Source: Fragilaria crotonensis (lineage: Eukaryota > Bacillariophyta > Fragilariophyceae > Fragilariales > Fragilariaceae). From it: 64,000 bases of DNA. A program made the position numbers and the translations under genes. Under the pieces are notes generated by a model. That model was not told the DNA's origin. It did no database searches and saw nothing but the letters and a program-made list of their open reading frames with translations. The DNA is taken from NCBI GenBank assembly GCA_022925895.1, contig JAKSYS010000225.1, positions 1 to 64,000 on the forward strand, read 5' to 3'. Shown here piece after piece: positions 9,685-19,840 of the stretch (positions within the stretch are counted from its first letter, which is position 1; each line of letters opens with the position of its first letter).

Positions 9685-12306
9685 TTAGTCGTCCAGGTCA
9701 ACATAGGTATAGACGTCTGAGCTTGCGTGCCGACGTTCCACCTGCCAGGCGGTCTTATCATCAATATTCAAACTCGCCACAGTCAGTCCATCAGTAGAAA
9801 CGACATCGTCAAAGCAATCACGCTCGTGAGGTTGCTTGTATACCAGCCCCAGGATATCGAAAACGTCTGCCTCGGACGACGCCTCATGAAGTAGGTTCTC
9901 GTTCGGCCGAGGAACATGATGCCCCTTGCCATCTGCCAGAAAGAGTCCGTGGTCGTTGAGGAGCAAGTTCTTCTTTCGTGTTGCCCACAGTCGCATGGAT
10001 CTGTTGAACCAGCCACAACCAGTGAAGTAGAGTGATGCAAACGCTCGCTCGCGGAAAGGGTAAAATTTTATATCTATCCTGCGACGAACTCCTGGAACCG
10101 ATTGCGAGATGAAGACACCCATGTAAGACTGGGATGTTGGGTAAGGTTCGTAACCGTACGCTCTGCCATCATTGTGCATCCCCGAGGATTGGCTGTCGCT
10201 TATTGTTTCCTCGTACAACCCAGTGATCTGCGTGAGGTTATATGCAATGTGACCCTTGTTCATGAGCCGTCGCACCAGTTCTCCGAGCGCCAACCGGGGT
10301 GTGCAATTGACGTAGCCAGGGTCAGTTATTAACAAATCAGCGTCACCGCATTCAAATTTACCGCGACGATAGCTCCCCATGGCGGTTATCAAAGCATTCG
10401 GCAACATTGTCTCAAGCTCTTTCTTGACAATGGCCAAAATATGCTCTACTTCCTCACGCTTCATCGGCAGTTGAAAATCTTCGTAGCATTCGACGCCCAC
10501 TTTCTGGTTATCGTTCAATTCGATCTTATTGGTTCGCAATCCCTCTCTCACCTGCCGGATTGTACGAAAGTTGTTATTATACAGATGATGGGCTGTTTTG
10601 GGACCTATGCCCCAAATTTTGATAAGATTGCGAGTAGCGACTCGTCGTTCTTCAGTTTCAAGAAAGTGGATCCGTTCAATCGTGCGTGTCTTGATCCACT
10701 CCTTGATCATACCCAATGACGAACCACCGAACCCTGGTATACCACCAAGCTTCGACATTGCCGCAGGGTCCGATAAAATCTCAAAATCCAATTCATTCAG
10801 TCGACCAGCCACAAGGTTGAAGGTGTAGGCCCTGAATTCGTCGTGCGTTTCAATAATTGCTTTCTGGTAAATTTTGGCAAGCTTCCGAAACAGGTCGGCG
10901 ATTTCAACGTTCCTGACAACCTTCCCTCCGTTCGCAGGGACCTCAACGACCAAGTCGTCACCTCTGCTCACAACGCTTGACTTAGGTGGATCCAGCCGTT
11001 TCAGACTACCCATTCGTTTCGTTGACTTGTCAACAATCAGACCATTGTAAAGCTCAGCAATCTTTGGTGGTCGAATTGTGGGGCCCTTGTTGTTGGTGAT
11101 CCACGTTGGTTTGACAGGAGTGATATTGTGTTCGGATACAACCTTTTTCAAATTGTCAACCTTGTTCACGCCCTTGAAATTCAAAAACTGGGCAAGGGTC
11201 TCTACATTGACGAATGCATCAACCACCATGTATGTTGGCTTACTATCGAGCGTGTGGACCACCCGTAGTCCCTTTTTCGCGACAACAGTTGTCAGGAAGC
11301 GGATCTGCCCTTTGGTGAGGCCACGACCCAGTTCCACAAACATGATACTGGGGCGAACGCTCTCAATCTTGTCCAAAGATTTTTTGATTGGCGAAACTTT
11401 GGAGTCGTCGTCTCCAAGCAAATCGATGACGATTGGTTGTTGCACCCCACTACTGTTTGAGTTTGACAGATTGCTGTCTCCAATAGATATTCCCTGTTCT
11501 GGAACAGGATTCGATTCCGCAAGATTATCCTCAGCGTCCGTGAATTTCTCGTCAAGTGCTTGTCCGTCATTCCAAACAAGCGCATCTCGTTCAATTTGAC
11601 GCCCCAATCGGGCCATCATCTCAGGTGTTTCGATATCCGATGCGACAGGTTGGGAATCTCCAGGAGTCAGGGGTGGATTGGAAACAGCACGCGTAAGCTC
11701 CTCACTTTCCGTGCGGCTCGGCTTTTGAGGAGTTGAATCATCAGTGCCGCCTGCCTCGTTGCTGTTGGCATCATTCTCCTTGTCGTTTTCCGCCCCAAGT
11801 TGATTGGAAGGATTCACGTGCAAGTCTTCACCAGTTCCATCAGGTTGAGGATCAGCAATAACTTCAAAATCCATACTAGGATCATCACCAAATCGAAAAG
11901 ATATAGTCGTTCCAACATCAAGGCGTATCGAACCAACCCAATCGTCATTCGACCTTTGATCCCCCGGCGACACTTGGACTCGTTCGTCGTTGATGTACAT
12001 CAGATGACGCATGCTTTTCCCCTTGATCTGCAGTATATTATTCTGTATCCGAAGTGCCTCTCTTGGAACATATTTTGAGACCCATGCCAAGGTTCGTCGG
12101 CAATACGCACAACAGGAACTACGACGAGTCGTTGAGGTTGGCGTTGTTTTTGGTGGTGTTGCATTCTGATTCTCACCCGTTCCACTACAACAACATGCCC
12201 TTCGAACACTCTCCCATAACTTTCGATTCCCATACGTGCCCTCTCCCAACCTTTCGTGTGGAGAAAGGCGTTGGCGTTTCCGAGTAGGAACGAGGTAGAT
12301 TGTCAT
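9685..12306 (-). CDS. Family X DNA polymerase (Pol lambda/TdT-like) with BRCT domain
   Basis: A single-exon protein of 873 aa. An N-terminal Cys/Arg-rich part is followed near residues 90-155 by a weak FHA-like stretch. A long acidic Ser/Thr linker leads to a BRCT domain (about 320-420, PSIMFVELGRGLTKGQIRFL). The Pol X core has the 8-kDa helix-hairpin-helix region (GIPGFGG, WGIGPKTAHHLY), the nucleotidyltransferase motif GSYRRGKFECGDADLLIT with metal-binding Asp655 and Asp657, a third Asp745 (RRRIDIKFYP), and YFTGCGWFNR, the family X sugar-selection and thumb motif. This is the layout of Pol lambda/mu/TdT gap-filling enzymes in base-excision repair and end joining. The protein is longer than human Pol lambda (575 aa) because of the N-terminal extension. 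The ATG at 12306 is the first of the frame. Confidence 0.92.
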   Translation of the reverse strand: MTIYLVPTRKRQRLSPHERLGEGTYGNRKLWESVRRACCCSGTGENQNATPPKTTPTSTTRRSSCCAYCRRTLAWVSKYVPREALRIQNNILQIKGKSMRHLMYINDERVQVSPGDQRSNDDWVGSIRLDVGTTISFRFGDDPSMDFEVIADPQPDGTGEDLHVNPSNQLGAENDKENDANSNEAGGTDDSTPQKPSRTESEELTRAVSNPPLTPGDSQPVASDIETPEMMARLGRQIERDALVWNDGQALDEKFTDAEDNLAESNPVPEQGISIGDSNLSNSNSSGVQQPIVIDLLGDDDSKVSPIKKSLDKIESVRPSIMFVELGRGLTKGQIRFLTTVVAKKGLRVVHTLDSKPTYMVVDAFVNVETLAQFLNFKGVNKVDNLKKVVSEHNITPVKPTWITNNKGPTIRPPKIAELYNGLIVDKSTKRMGSLKRLDPPKSSVVSRGDDLVVEVPANGGKVVRNVEIADLFRKLAKIYQKAIIETHDEFRAYTFNLVAGRLNELDFEILSDPAAMSKLGGIPGFGGSSLGMIKEWIKTRTIERIHFLETEERRVATRNLIKIWGIGPKTAHHLYNNNFRTIRQVREGLRTNKIELNDNQKVGVECYEDFQLPMKREEVEHILAIVKKELETMLPNALITAMGSYRRGKFECGDADLLITDPGYVNCTPRLALGELVRRLMNKGHIAYNLTQITGLYEETISDSQSSGMHNDGRAYGYEPYPTSQSYMGVFISQSVPGVRRRIDIKFYPFRERAFASLYFTGCGWFNRSMRLWATRKKNLLLNDHGLFLADGKGHHVPRPNENLLHEASSEADVFDILGLVYKQPHERDCFDDVVSTDGLTVASLNIDDKTAWQVERRHASSDVYTYVDLDD

Positions 12307-12845
12307 TGTCGCATATGTTTTGATTTTGTTGTCACTTCGGTGTTCATTCCAGGAGATCTCGCATATTCATACATGATATGTACAAGAATTCATTCCAGGA
12401 TGCTGTACAGGTTGTAGAACGACTGTACTGCAGTACCAAAAGAAGTGTAATCTTTCCTTTTACCGTATCAGTAGCTTTTACTGTCATTTCTTTTTACTGT
12501 TACGTCAATGGCACGCTACCGTATACCATGCACCACGGTAGTATTGTTCTTCGTACACGGAATTCTACAAAAGTGAATTGATCAATTGGAATGTAAAGCT
12601 CATTACCTGTTCTTCACGAAGGAGAGCATGTATGCGCACAATCCACATAATACAGAATGCATATGGCATATGCACACAGGATCGTGCTCTTTTGCACAAC
12701 ACTCCTCGGGACCTCACGAGCCGACACTGCCATCAACAATTCAAGACAACGAGCACCACGGTTGCTTGTGTTAGTGTTGCCATCCTTCTGCACCCCTTCT
12801 TCCTCATCATTTTTTCCTAAAATGTCATCCACTGTCCCAAAATGA
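12307..12845. other. Intergenic, nothing recognised
   Basis: No supported gene. Short frames exist here. One ends in MSSTVPK at 12822-12842 and then a TGA; it is discussed with the next gene. Confidence 0.5.
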
Positions 12846-13235
12846 GCTGCTGTTCGTCATCTTTGTGCAAGTGGCGAAGAAGCCTTGAAACAGCGCAAGT
12901 TTGGCGACCGATGGCGCAAGGCTTTGGTCAGTAAGCGAGTGGCCGCGGATTTGCGCAAGGAAGCCGTCCGGACGGGAACCTTCGGATCTTTTGATGCATC
13001 CACAGGAATCGGGTGGGATCCCCTGTGGGATAATCCTGGACGAATGCCAAGCTTGCGGCCCCCGAAAGATTCGAAACGAAACATTTCGAGAGAAATGCGT
13101 GCAGTCAAGATTGAAACGAAATTGGAGGGTATGGAGGAACAAATCCTAGCCTATCGCAAGGTTCTCAAGGATCGCAAGCCAGAACAAACCTTTGAAACAT
13201 ACTACAAAAATCTCATGAGGGTCAAGAAGCGGTGA
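12846..13235 (+). CDS. Small basic protein, possibly mitochondrial ribosomal (mL59-like); start unresolved
   Basis: The open frame from 12846 encodes about 129 aa, very basic. It contains a run with the look of real coding (ALKQRKFGDRWRKALVSKR, then WDPLWDNP, RPPKDSKRN, MRAVKIETKLEGMEEQILAYR). The C-terminal half loosely recalls mL59-type mitochondrial ribosomal proteins; this is a weak match by eye. There is no ATG before residue 60 or so. Directly upstream, in the same frame, an ATG at 12822 gives MSSTVPK and then TGA (12843-12845). Either an intron supplies the start, the TGA is a G-to-A change of TGG (Trp), or the gene is dying. The stop is at 13233-13235. Confidence 0.5.
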   Translation, partial: AAVRHLCASGEEALKQRKFGDRWRKALVSKRVAADLRKEAVRTGTFGSFDASTGIGWDPLWDNPGRMPSLRPPKDSKRNISREMRAVKIETKLEGMEEQILAYRKVLKDRKPEQTFETYYKNLMRVKKR

Positions 13236-14019
13236 AAGGAGACGCATTGACGTTACTGACATGACAGTTTGTTAGACCATGATGGAATTGTATGCATTCC
13301 TCCCATATGCACTCCTCCCATATGCACTTGTCGCACGCCATGTTATCAAATGATTAAAACCAACGTATTAGAGAAAATGCACCCCAACACCTATCGTTTC
13401 AACTCTTCATGTATTAGAGAAAATGCATCCCATCACCTATCGTTTCAACTCTTTATGTAAAGGCCAATCTCCTCGCGGATTCCATTTGCATGTACTTATG
13501 TCATCACTGGTGATTTTGAGCATCGATTAAGCAAATTTGGATTTTCCCGCAAAGATTGTCTTTACAGTGAACAGGAGTACGCACGGAAGCCTAGACGTAT
13601 AAAGGACTTCATCGGATTGACTTTGACGGCAAGGACAGCAATCCACTATGAACATAAGTGACTTCACACATGTAGCATCTGTACTCCAGTTGGTATTAAT
13701 TATCTCTCGGTTTTGTATGGTGACTTGTTGGTCTGTGCATCTTCATGAAACGTGTAAGGTCGACTGCGCCCTCCCGGATTCTTTTCTTTCAAATTCGTAA
13801 ACGTTATACGGCGACATAATGGGCGGAAAATAAGATATCGATGCACTGGTGTACCAAGTTGTTCTCTGTGATGATTGCAATGCATGTCTCAAGCAAAAAG
13901 AAATTACATGAAAACTAAATTCAGAGCACCTGTGTGTTGCCAATAGACGACACTTCAAGACTCAACCAAACCCACGACATGTTGGTGAAACACATTTCAT
14001 TTGGGACTCCAAGAACTTC
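13236..14019. other. Intergenic with small tandem duplications
   Basis: No gene is seen. It holds a 15-bp direct repeat containing CATATGCAC (13298-13327) and a 46-bp tandem duplication at 13365-13456. Confidence 0.6.
13365..13456. repeat. Tandem duplication, 2 x 46 bp
   Basis: Units 13365-13410 and 13411-13456 both begin GTATTAGAGAAAATGCA and differ at about three positions. Confidence 0.9.
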
Positions 14020-16473
14020 TCAGCCCGTGGTAATCTCTTGGACACCGGACTGAAGAAATGCCTCCTCTAAGTAGGTTTCCAAAACTGTCTCATCACAACC
14101 ATACGCACCAAAAGGGATATCGAGCGCTTGCTCGCAAGTGTACGCATGAGGTCGACTGTTTTGGTCAATGTCCTTAGCAAAGACAATTGAAATGTCCGGC
14201 ATGTTCCTGTTGATGAATCCTAACCCGGTGACATACTTGAGAAACCGCCTTGTATAAAGTGAATTGGTTTCGCCTGCTGCTTGCTCCTCCTTCTCCTTCC
14301 TACGCAGTAGATTTGGCAGCGTCTCCGTCATGAAGCGCGTCTGGTCATCATTCAACACTAAGGAGAAAGTATAGTTTTCCATCTGCTTTCCCTTCAGATT
14401 CTTGATAATGACATCCCCACTCACATCATCTGGCGCAAACAGAATTTCGTTCACCGCTTGAATGCTGCGGTCCAAGAAGAAGTTCCTCAAGTCGATGGCT
14501 GCTTCAAGTGGCGATTCTTCGCCAATTCTTTGATCTTCTGTCTTGACAGGACCTGTTGCTAGTACTAATCCATCAAGAATGCTAGAAATAGCAATTGATC
14601 GCCCTTCCAACAGGTGGTTATCCATGTTGAGCAAGAAATCATTTGGATCTACCTCGTTTATTTCTCCATCTTCGTTGTATTTGAAAACGTCGAAGTTTGC
14701 AAATCCCAACTGTTGAATGTGATGAAATAAAACCTGCCTTTGTTCAGGTGAAGCGTACGAAACGCCATCACGTGGGCGAGAGTCACAAAAAAAGTCTGTT
14801 GACATGACATCTGTCAGAAGATCATCACGCAACCTTGACACCTTCACTTGCTCCAGGTGAAGGACACTTACATGCTCTGAAGAATGGGGGCATGACATGG
14901 CTTGGCAAGACGTGGCCAGTTGCCAACGAATGGATCATGAGGCGGCCTAATGCTCTGTAGTACCTCTTAACTTGATTTAGCACCTTCACTGCACCTTCGT
15001 TTCCTTCGAGAACAGCCTCGTGGGTTGCGAAACATTTTGCTATATGCCCACGAATGGTGACATCATCTAGCGGTACAATCGAGCCGTCCTTCGAATCGAA
15101 GAGAGACAAGGTCTTTTTCGTCAATACTGTTTCTCCCTCTACATCAATTGATAAGGTGTGCATCTGACTCCAGACCGTATCGAAGAATTCACGGTTTAGG
15201 CCGCCTTTATCCACCCCTTTATCTCCATTGGTGAGGCTCTCTGGTGCAAACAACGATTACAATGTAGTAGTCAATACATGGCGCGTTTCTTACCCTCGAA
15301 ATTCCAACTAGGCTTGAAGAGAAGTCGGCGTTGGTTATGGACTTCAAGATGACGAAAAAGGAAGGAATTGTCGTGCGATTCCATCTTGCTACTCCATTCG
15401 TGGAATAGTCGACTCAAATTGACAGGCTGCGGGATATCGTCCGACTCAATGCCTTCATCAGCCATAGAAGCACGAACAATCGCCTTCAGGAATTTCTTAT
15501 AGGCTTCGTCAATCCTGTTGATTTGTTGGGTAGACAGATCTTGCAAAGCCTTCTCCTTTCCAGCGAGACCCAATTTGTCAAAGAGGATCCGACGTTGTAT
15601 CAGCTGCTCCTGCTCTTCAACTGACATATGGATGGCAAGATCAAATTCTTCACGCTCCTTGACACTCTCATTCGTCGGCAGATCTTGGGAGAGTCCATCA
15701 TTGAGGGCTCCACTCAAATGCTGTTGCGCAAAATCTTCCTCTTGGAGGTACTCTAGCATCATGCTTCTTAGGCCTTCGATCTTCGTATTCATCATTTCAA
15801 TGAACTGACCACGTGGTAGTCTGAACGTTTGTGATGAATTCCTAGGCTGGGGAGTCTCCATGTCCAGGTAGGTGGATTGATCATTGCTTCTCAAGCCCCC
15901 GCCAGTAGGGATGTTGTTACCGTCTCTGGTTGGTGGTGGATGGTCGATACTTTCACAGTCAACTGGGGGATCCCTACCATTGCTAGTTCTGTTGCCTCCA
16001 CTGCCATGGATACTGTCACAGGCTCTGGTTGGTGGTGGATGATCGAAACCGCTGGTAGTTCTGTTGTCTCCAATGGTATAGATGCTGTCACCTTTTCTGG
16101 TTGGTTGTGGTTGACCGATTCTTCTGCAATCACCTGGTGGGTCACTACCATTGCCATTTTTCTTGCCGCCACTGGTATGGATGCTGTCAACGTATCTTGT
16201 TGGGGATTGAATGATGATCCTTGCACAATCACTTTGGGGCGGGTCGCTACCATTGGTATTTCTGTCTCCAAATGTTGCTTGACTTTCAAGCCTGGGCCTT
16301 GTTCGGGGGCGTTCCTCAGAATTAGACCGAGAACGACTCGCTGTTACCGTCGTAGTACAATCCATGGTGGTGGCAGCGGTGGCTTGCCCAATCGCAGGAT
16401 CACGTGCACATACAGGTGTCCACGATGTAGTTAGCCCACAATGTCGCCAGAAAAGTCGCTTATTGCGTGCCAT
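14020..16473 (-). CDS. HECT-type E3 ubiquitin ligase with UIM-like motif, three exons
   Basis: Predicted exons 16473-15294, 15240-14872 and 14846-14020 give 791 aa. Intron 1 (53 nt, GAGG|GTAAGA ... CACCAG) restores a continuous NFEESLTNGDKGVDKGGLNREFF, the start of a HECT domain. Intron 2 is unusually short (25 nt, GTAAGT ... GCAAG), and only this acceptor keeps frame. The HECT C-lobe ends with AYTCEQALDIP; its catalytic Cys is about residue 754, 37 residues from the end, the usual position. The first exon carries a Ser/Arg-rich region, four imperfect 24-33-residue repeats containing NGxDPPxDC and PTR (DNA 15890-16290), and EREEFDLAIHMSVEEQ, which fits a ubiquitin-interacting motif. HECT ligases accept ubiquitin from E2 on the cysteine and pass it to substrates. 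The substrate is unknown. Confidence 0.87.
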
Positions 16474-17076
16474 GATGGAGGTTGCGATTATATCGCACTC
16501 TCACCCATGCGCTAACTTGATCGAGTTGTCTGACACGTCGTATCTCTTGGCGAAGGAGTATATCTTGTTTGCTACTAGATGAATTTTCGATATCATTTTT
16601 CAGGATCTTGCAATGAATATACAGTTATCTCTTGCTTCAAGGGAAACGAACGTATGCTACTGTACCCTGGTATCACGTACAAGTACAGTACCGGTTTTTT
16701 ATGTACATGTATGTCATACATAGCTACCATTACGACAGTAGCTAGAACGTATGTACTCCAGTCTACAGCATGAATCTTCCGGTACCGTAGGCAGTATCTG
16801 CATATTGCATATGATATATGAATACGACGTATGTCATACATGCGCCCGAGAATCAAGATCTATCACATACCAGCAGCGGCGCTCGTACATTTTTGGTACT
16901 AGAGAACCAGTACCGTGAAGACACCAGACACACAATGCGATCCAGATTCCAGATGTCACCTGCTTGCCTGCTTGTCCCTTGTCAAGATCGAAGTTCATGT
17001 TCAAGCATCACGCTTCGCCCTGTCGACCAATTGAGTAAAGTAGAGTGCAAGTGTATGCAAGTGAAACCCTACCACA
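16474..17076. other. Intergenic, GTAC-rich
   Basis: No gene is seen. It is rich in GTAC/GTATG words around 16660-16920. It separates the divergent HECT and thioredoxin-fold genes and so should hold both promoters. Confidence 0.5.
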
Positions 17077-18982
17077 ATGAGATCCTTGTTATTGCTGTGG
17101 TTGGTGCCACTCCTCGTGCTTGTCATGGCATTGACTCGAGTCGAATCTCTGTTGTTGGTGTTGCCGACTACAACGACTGCGGCATTCACAAAGACATGGT
17201 GTCGTTACGAGTCTATTCAAAGCCGTAGAGCTCCCATACCGGCAGCACCTGCGACCATGCATACAGCCAAAGCAAAAACAACAAGAAGAATATCCACACA
17301 CCAATCGTACCAATCTATAAGCACCAAATTAAATGTAGTCTCTCAAAAACGACAAGCTATTCTTGATGGGGCGGAATGGGCATCTATTAAGAATCAACTG
17401 CCTTCATCGAAGACTGCTGCAGCAGCATCTGTACCCAGCATCGCAGGGATCATGACGGTAGTCGCTGGAACGCTTCAGAACAATGGAAATGATCAACAGC
17501 AACAACAACGCGTCGTGGGTATTCAAGCACCTGTTTCTGAAACAGTAAACGGTGACTGCAACAACAACAATCCTCCCCTGGTTGCCTTGGCACCAGATTG
17601 TTGGGTATACGAACATGCTCTGGCAGGGATACCCAAGGACATTTCTGACGAATTGGCCATGTCCACGTTGGTGGCATCACTCGCGCCAATTCACTGTGCC
17701 ATTCCAAGAGCCACTCAGGTTGGGGGGAGTGATTCGGATTTTGTACCAAGCAAGGAGGGTCGCGTGGTGGTGGTGGGAGGCAGTGAGTATGCGACATTTG
17801 TTGCTAGGTGAGTATTTTGTTAGGAGTTCGAAAAAGTTATGCGTGTATGTGTGATCTTGGTCGTCTGTACGGACGCGTTGCACATCCTTTTGGATACTCA
17901 CGGCGTTTCGTCGCACGCACAGAGGAATAGCTGCCATGGGAGTGGATGTCTCTATAGTATCGACAGGCAATCCTCAAATAGCTGATGTTCGTGTAGAAAG
18001 TCTAGATCCTGCTGTCGGAGAGTTACAAATCGGATTTTGTTCTCATGTGGGAGAATTTGACTCGCTTGTAGATACCATTGGAGACGAACAGGGCAGTCAT
18101 GTCGAAGTATCAACGAACAAGCGGTTTGGGGAGACTGGCGGCTTGCTGTCACTGCTGAAAAGTCGTCATAAGTGTGAGAGGTACATATCGACAATGACGG
18201 CGTCCCAGCGCATCATCCGCGACGATGGAGTCATCTTCGGACCGGGCAAGGTGAAGGATCGTATCAGACAACTCAACAAGGCTTCAGCCACAGCGACAGC
18301 AATCATTCCACCAACGGGATTCGGAACCACGGTGCAGACGCTATTGGAGAAAGGTATCACCTATTCTTGGAAGTCGGAAGGCAGCGTACTTGTGCGGACG
18401 TGGTCGTTGCCTGAGGTCTGGGAATTGACATCTTGGCCTCGTGATTCAGATAGTACTTCAAACGTTCGTTTTGGGTTTCCGGTGGTGGACGATTTGGATG
18501 CTAATGATGAATATGAAGGCGACATTGACGAAAACTATTTTGAAGAGGAGGACGAAGTTGAAATTAATGGTGGCTTTCAATCGTTCATCACCGACATTAC
18601 TAGCGTCCAAGACTTGACGCGCGAGGTCATAAATCAGAACAAGGATTGTGTCATCTTTCTATCTGCCAAATATTGTCGAACGTGCAAAACGATTGCTCCT
18701 GCCTACACTCGCATGGCCCGAATCAATCACTCGGACAAGTTGCTATTTTGCCGCGCTGACACGACGGGTCCGAACGGCAAGGAGCTTAGCAAAACTCTTA
18801 ATGTGAATGCCGTGCCGCTGTTTCTCTTATTCAAGCAAGGCGAACGATACGGTACGCCCCTGCTGGTGAACAAATTGCCGTCCAAGAAATTGGACTTGGC
18901 TCTTGAGTTCCTACGGACTGGAGCGACATGGGATTCGGCGGCCCTGGAAAAGGTAAAGGAGAAGGGTGAAGAACGACGATAA
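17077..18982 (+). CDS. Plastid- or ER-directed protein with Rossmann-like and thioredoxin domains, two exons
   Basis: Exon 1 is 17077-17807, exon 2 17923-18982, intron 115 nt (GCTAG|GTGAGT ... GCACAG|A), 596 aa in all. The N-terminus is a strong signal peptide (RSLLLLWLVPLLVLVMAL) followed by a Thr-rich stretch with AAF and then a basic Ser/Thr-rich region. This resembles the bipartite plastid presequence of diatoms, although the cleavage position is not certain. The exon junction lies in a beta-alpha-beta unit (RVVVVGGSEYATFVARGIAAMG) like an NAD(P)-binding fold without a full GxGxxG. An acidic linker leads to a C-terminal thioredoxin domain with active site YCRTCKTIAPAY (Cys495, Cys498) and the cis-proline region VNAVPLFLLF. 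A two-cysteine site implies disulfide exchange, coupled perhaps to a redox cofactor domain. Confidence 0.84.
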
Positions 18983-19840
18983 TAGTAGTGGCGGATAGGA
19001 AACCAAACACGCAACTCGTGGCATGGCGTCTGTTGTTGGGTTCCTTGATCAAACCAGCTCCAAAGTCTTCGGCCGACGTCTTCGCCTTCCTGGGGAATCG
19101 AAATGGGCCGAAAAATGGAGTGTGCCTCCAGGAACGGCAGAGAATTCGAATGCCGTGAATTCACCAATCTTGCCACCCTTCATAAAGTGCTTCTCTGCAA
19201 CCTCACGCAACTCGTCTCCATCCACCGATTGTTGAAACTCGAAGTAAATAAGAGTTTAGTTTGTTCCGTCCTGGATCGCCTCTGCCGTACACAGTAACTG
19301 GTTCACTGTACTTGAGCTTCATCCCTGATATTTCCTCGATTGTCGACGCTTGGTGGGTGGATGATAATTGAGTCGCACGTTCCATTGCTATGCATGACAT
19401 GTATGCTCCCGATATGCGACTCTCTCTATTCTCCGTATTGTACAGGGTACAGTACAAGTATCATATCATACTACCTCGTAGTACGAGTACCAGGTACAAT
19501 CGTATGCATACTGATATACTGTGTACCGTAGTTGGACAGACATTCGCCAGAAGAAGGAGAACTGTTCTGTCGTGAAACGTGGATCGTGCCTCGTGCCACC
19601 GGTGCCAAATAGTGTTTTCTTCAGCAGCCATCGCATGTATCATTTACCGTCGATGTTTCAACACCTTCGATGATATCTATCACTTTCTTGCCTGTTTGAT
19701 CTGTGTGTTGCGACTGAACACCTCCGCAATCAAACGAGTTTTAGTAACTGATAGTCGAGAGGCTCCAGTTTAGCATTCCACCTATCGCAACTATCCCAGC
19801 AATAATCCTCATTTTTGATTTCGCCTGAGACTTTCAAGCA
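18983..19840. other. Intergenic; remnant of an older duplicated segment
   Basis: No intact gene. On the minus strand, about 19053-19262, a frame ending in a basic tail (contains VAEKHFMKGGKIGEFTAFEF) resembles a frame at 22530-22736 (VEKHYRKGDQHLNHLF). This suggests a decayed gene duplicated along with the RBR genes. GTAC-rich DNA lies at 19440-19520. Confidence 0.45.

Noticed and set aside
12843-12845. Selenocysteine at the in-frame TGA
   Set aside because: No SECIS-like hairpin was recognised downstream and the context gives no redox domain.
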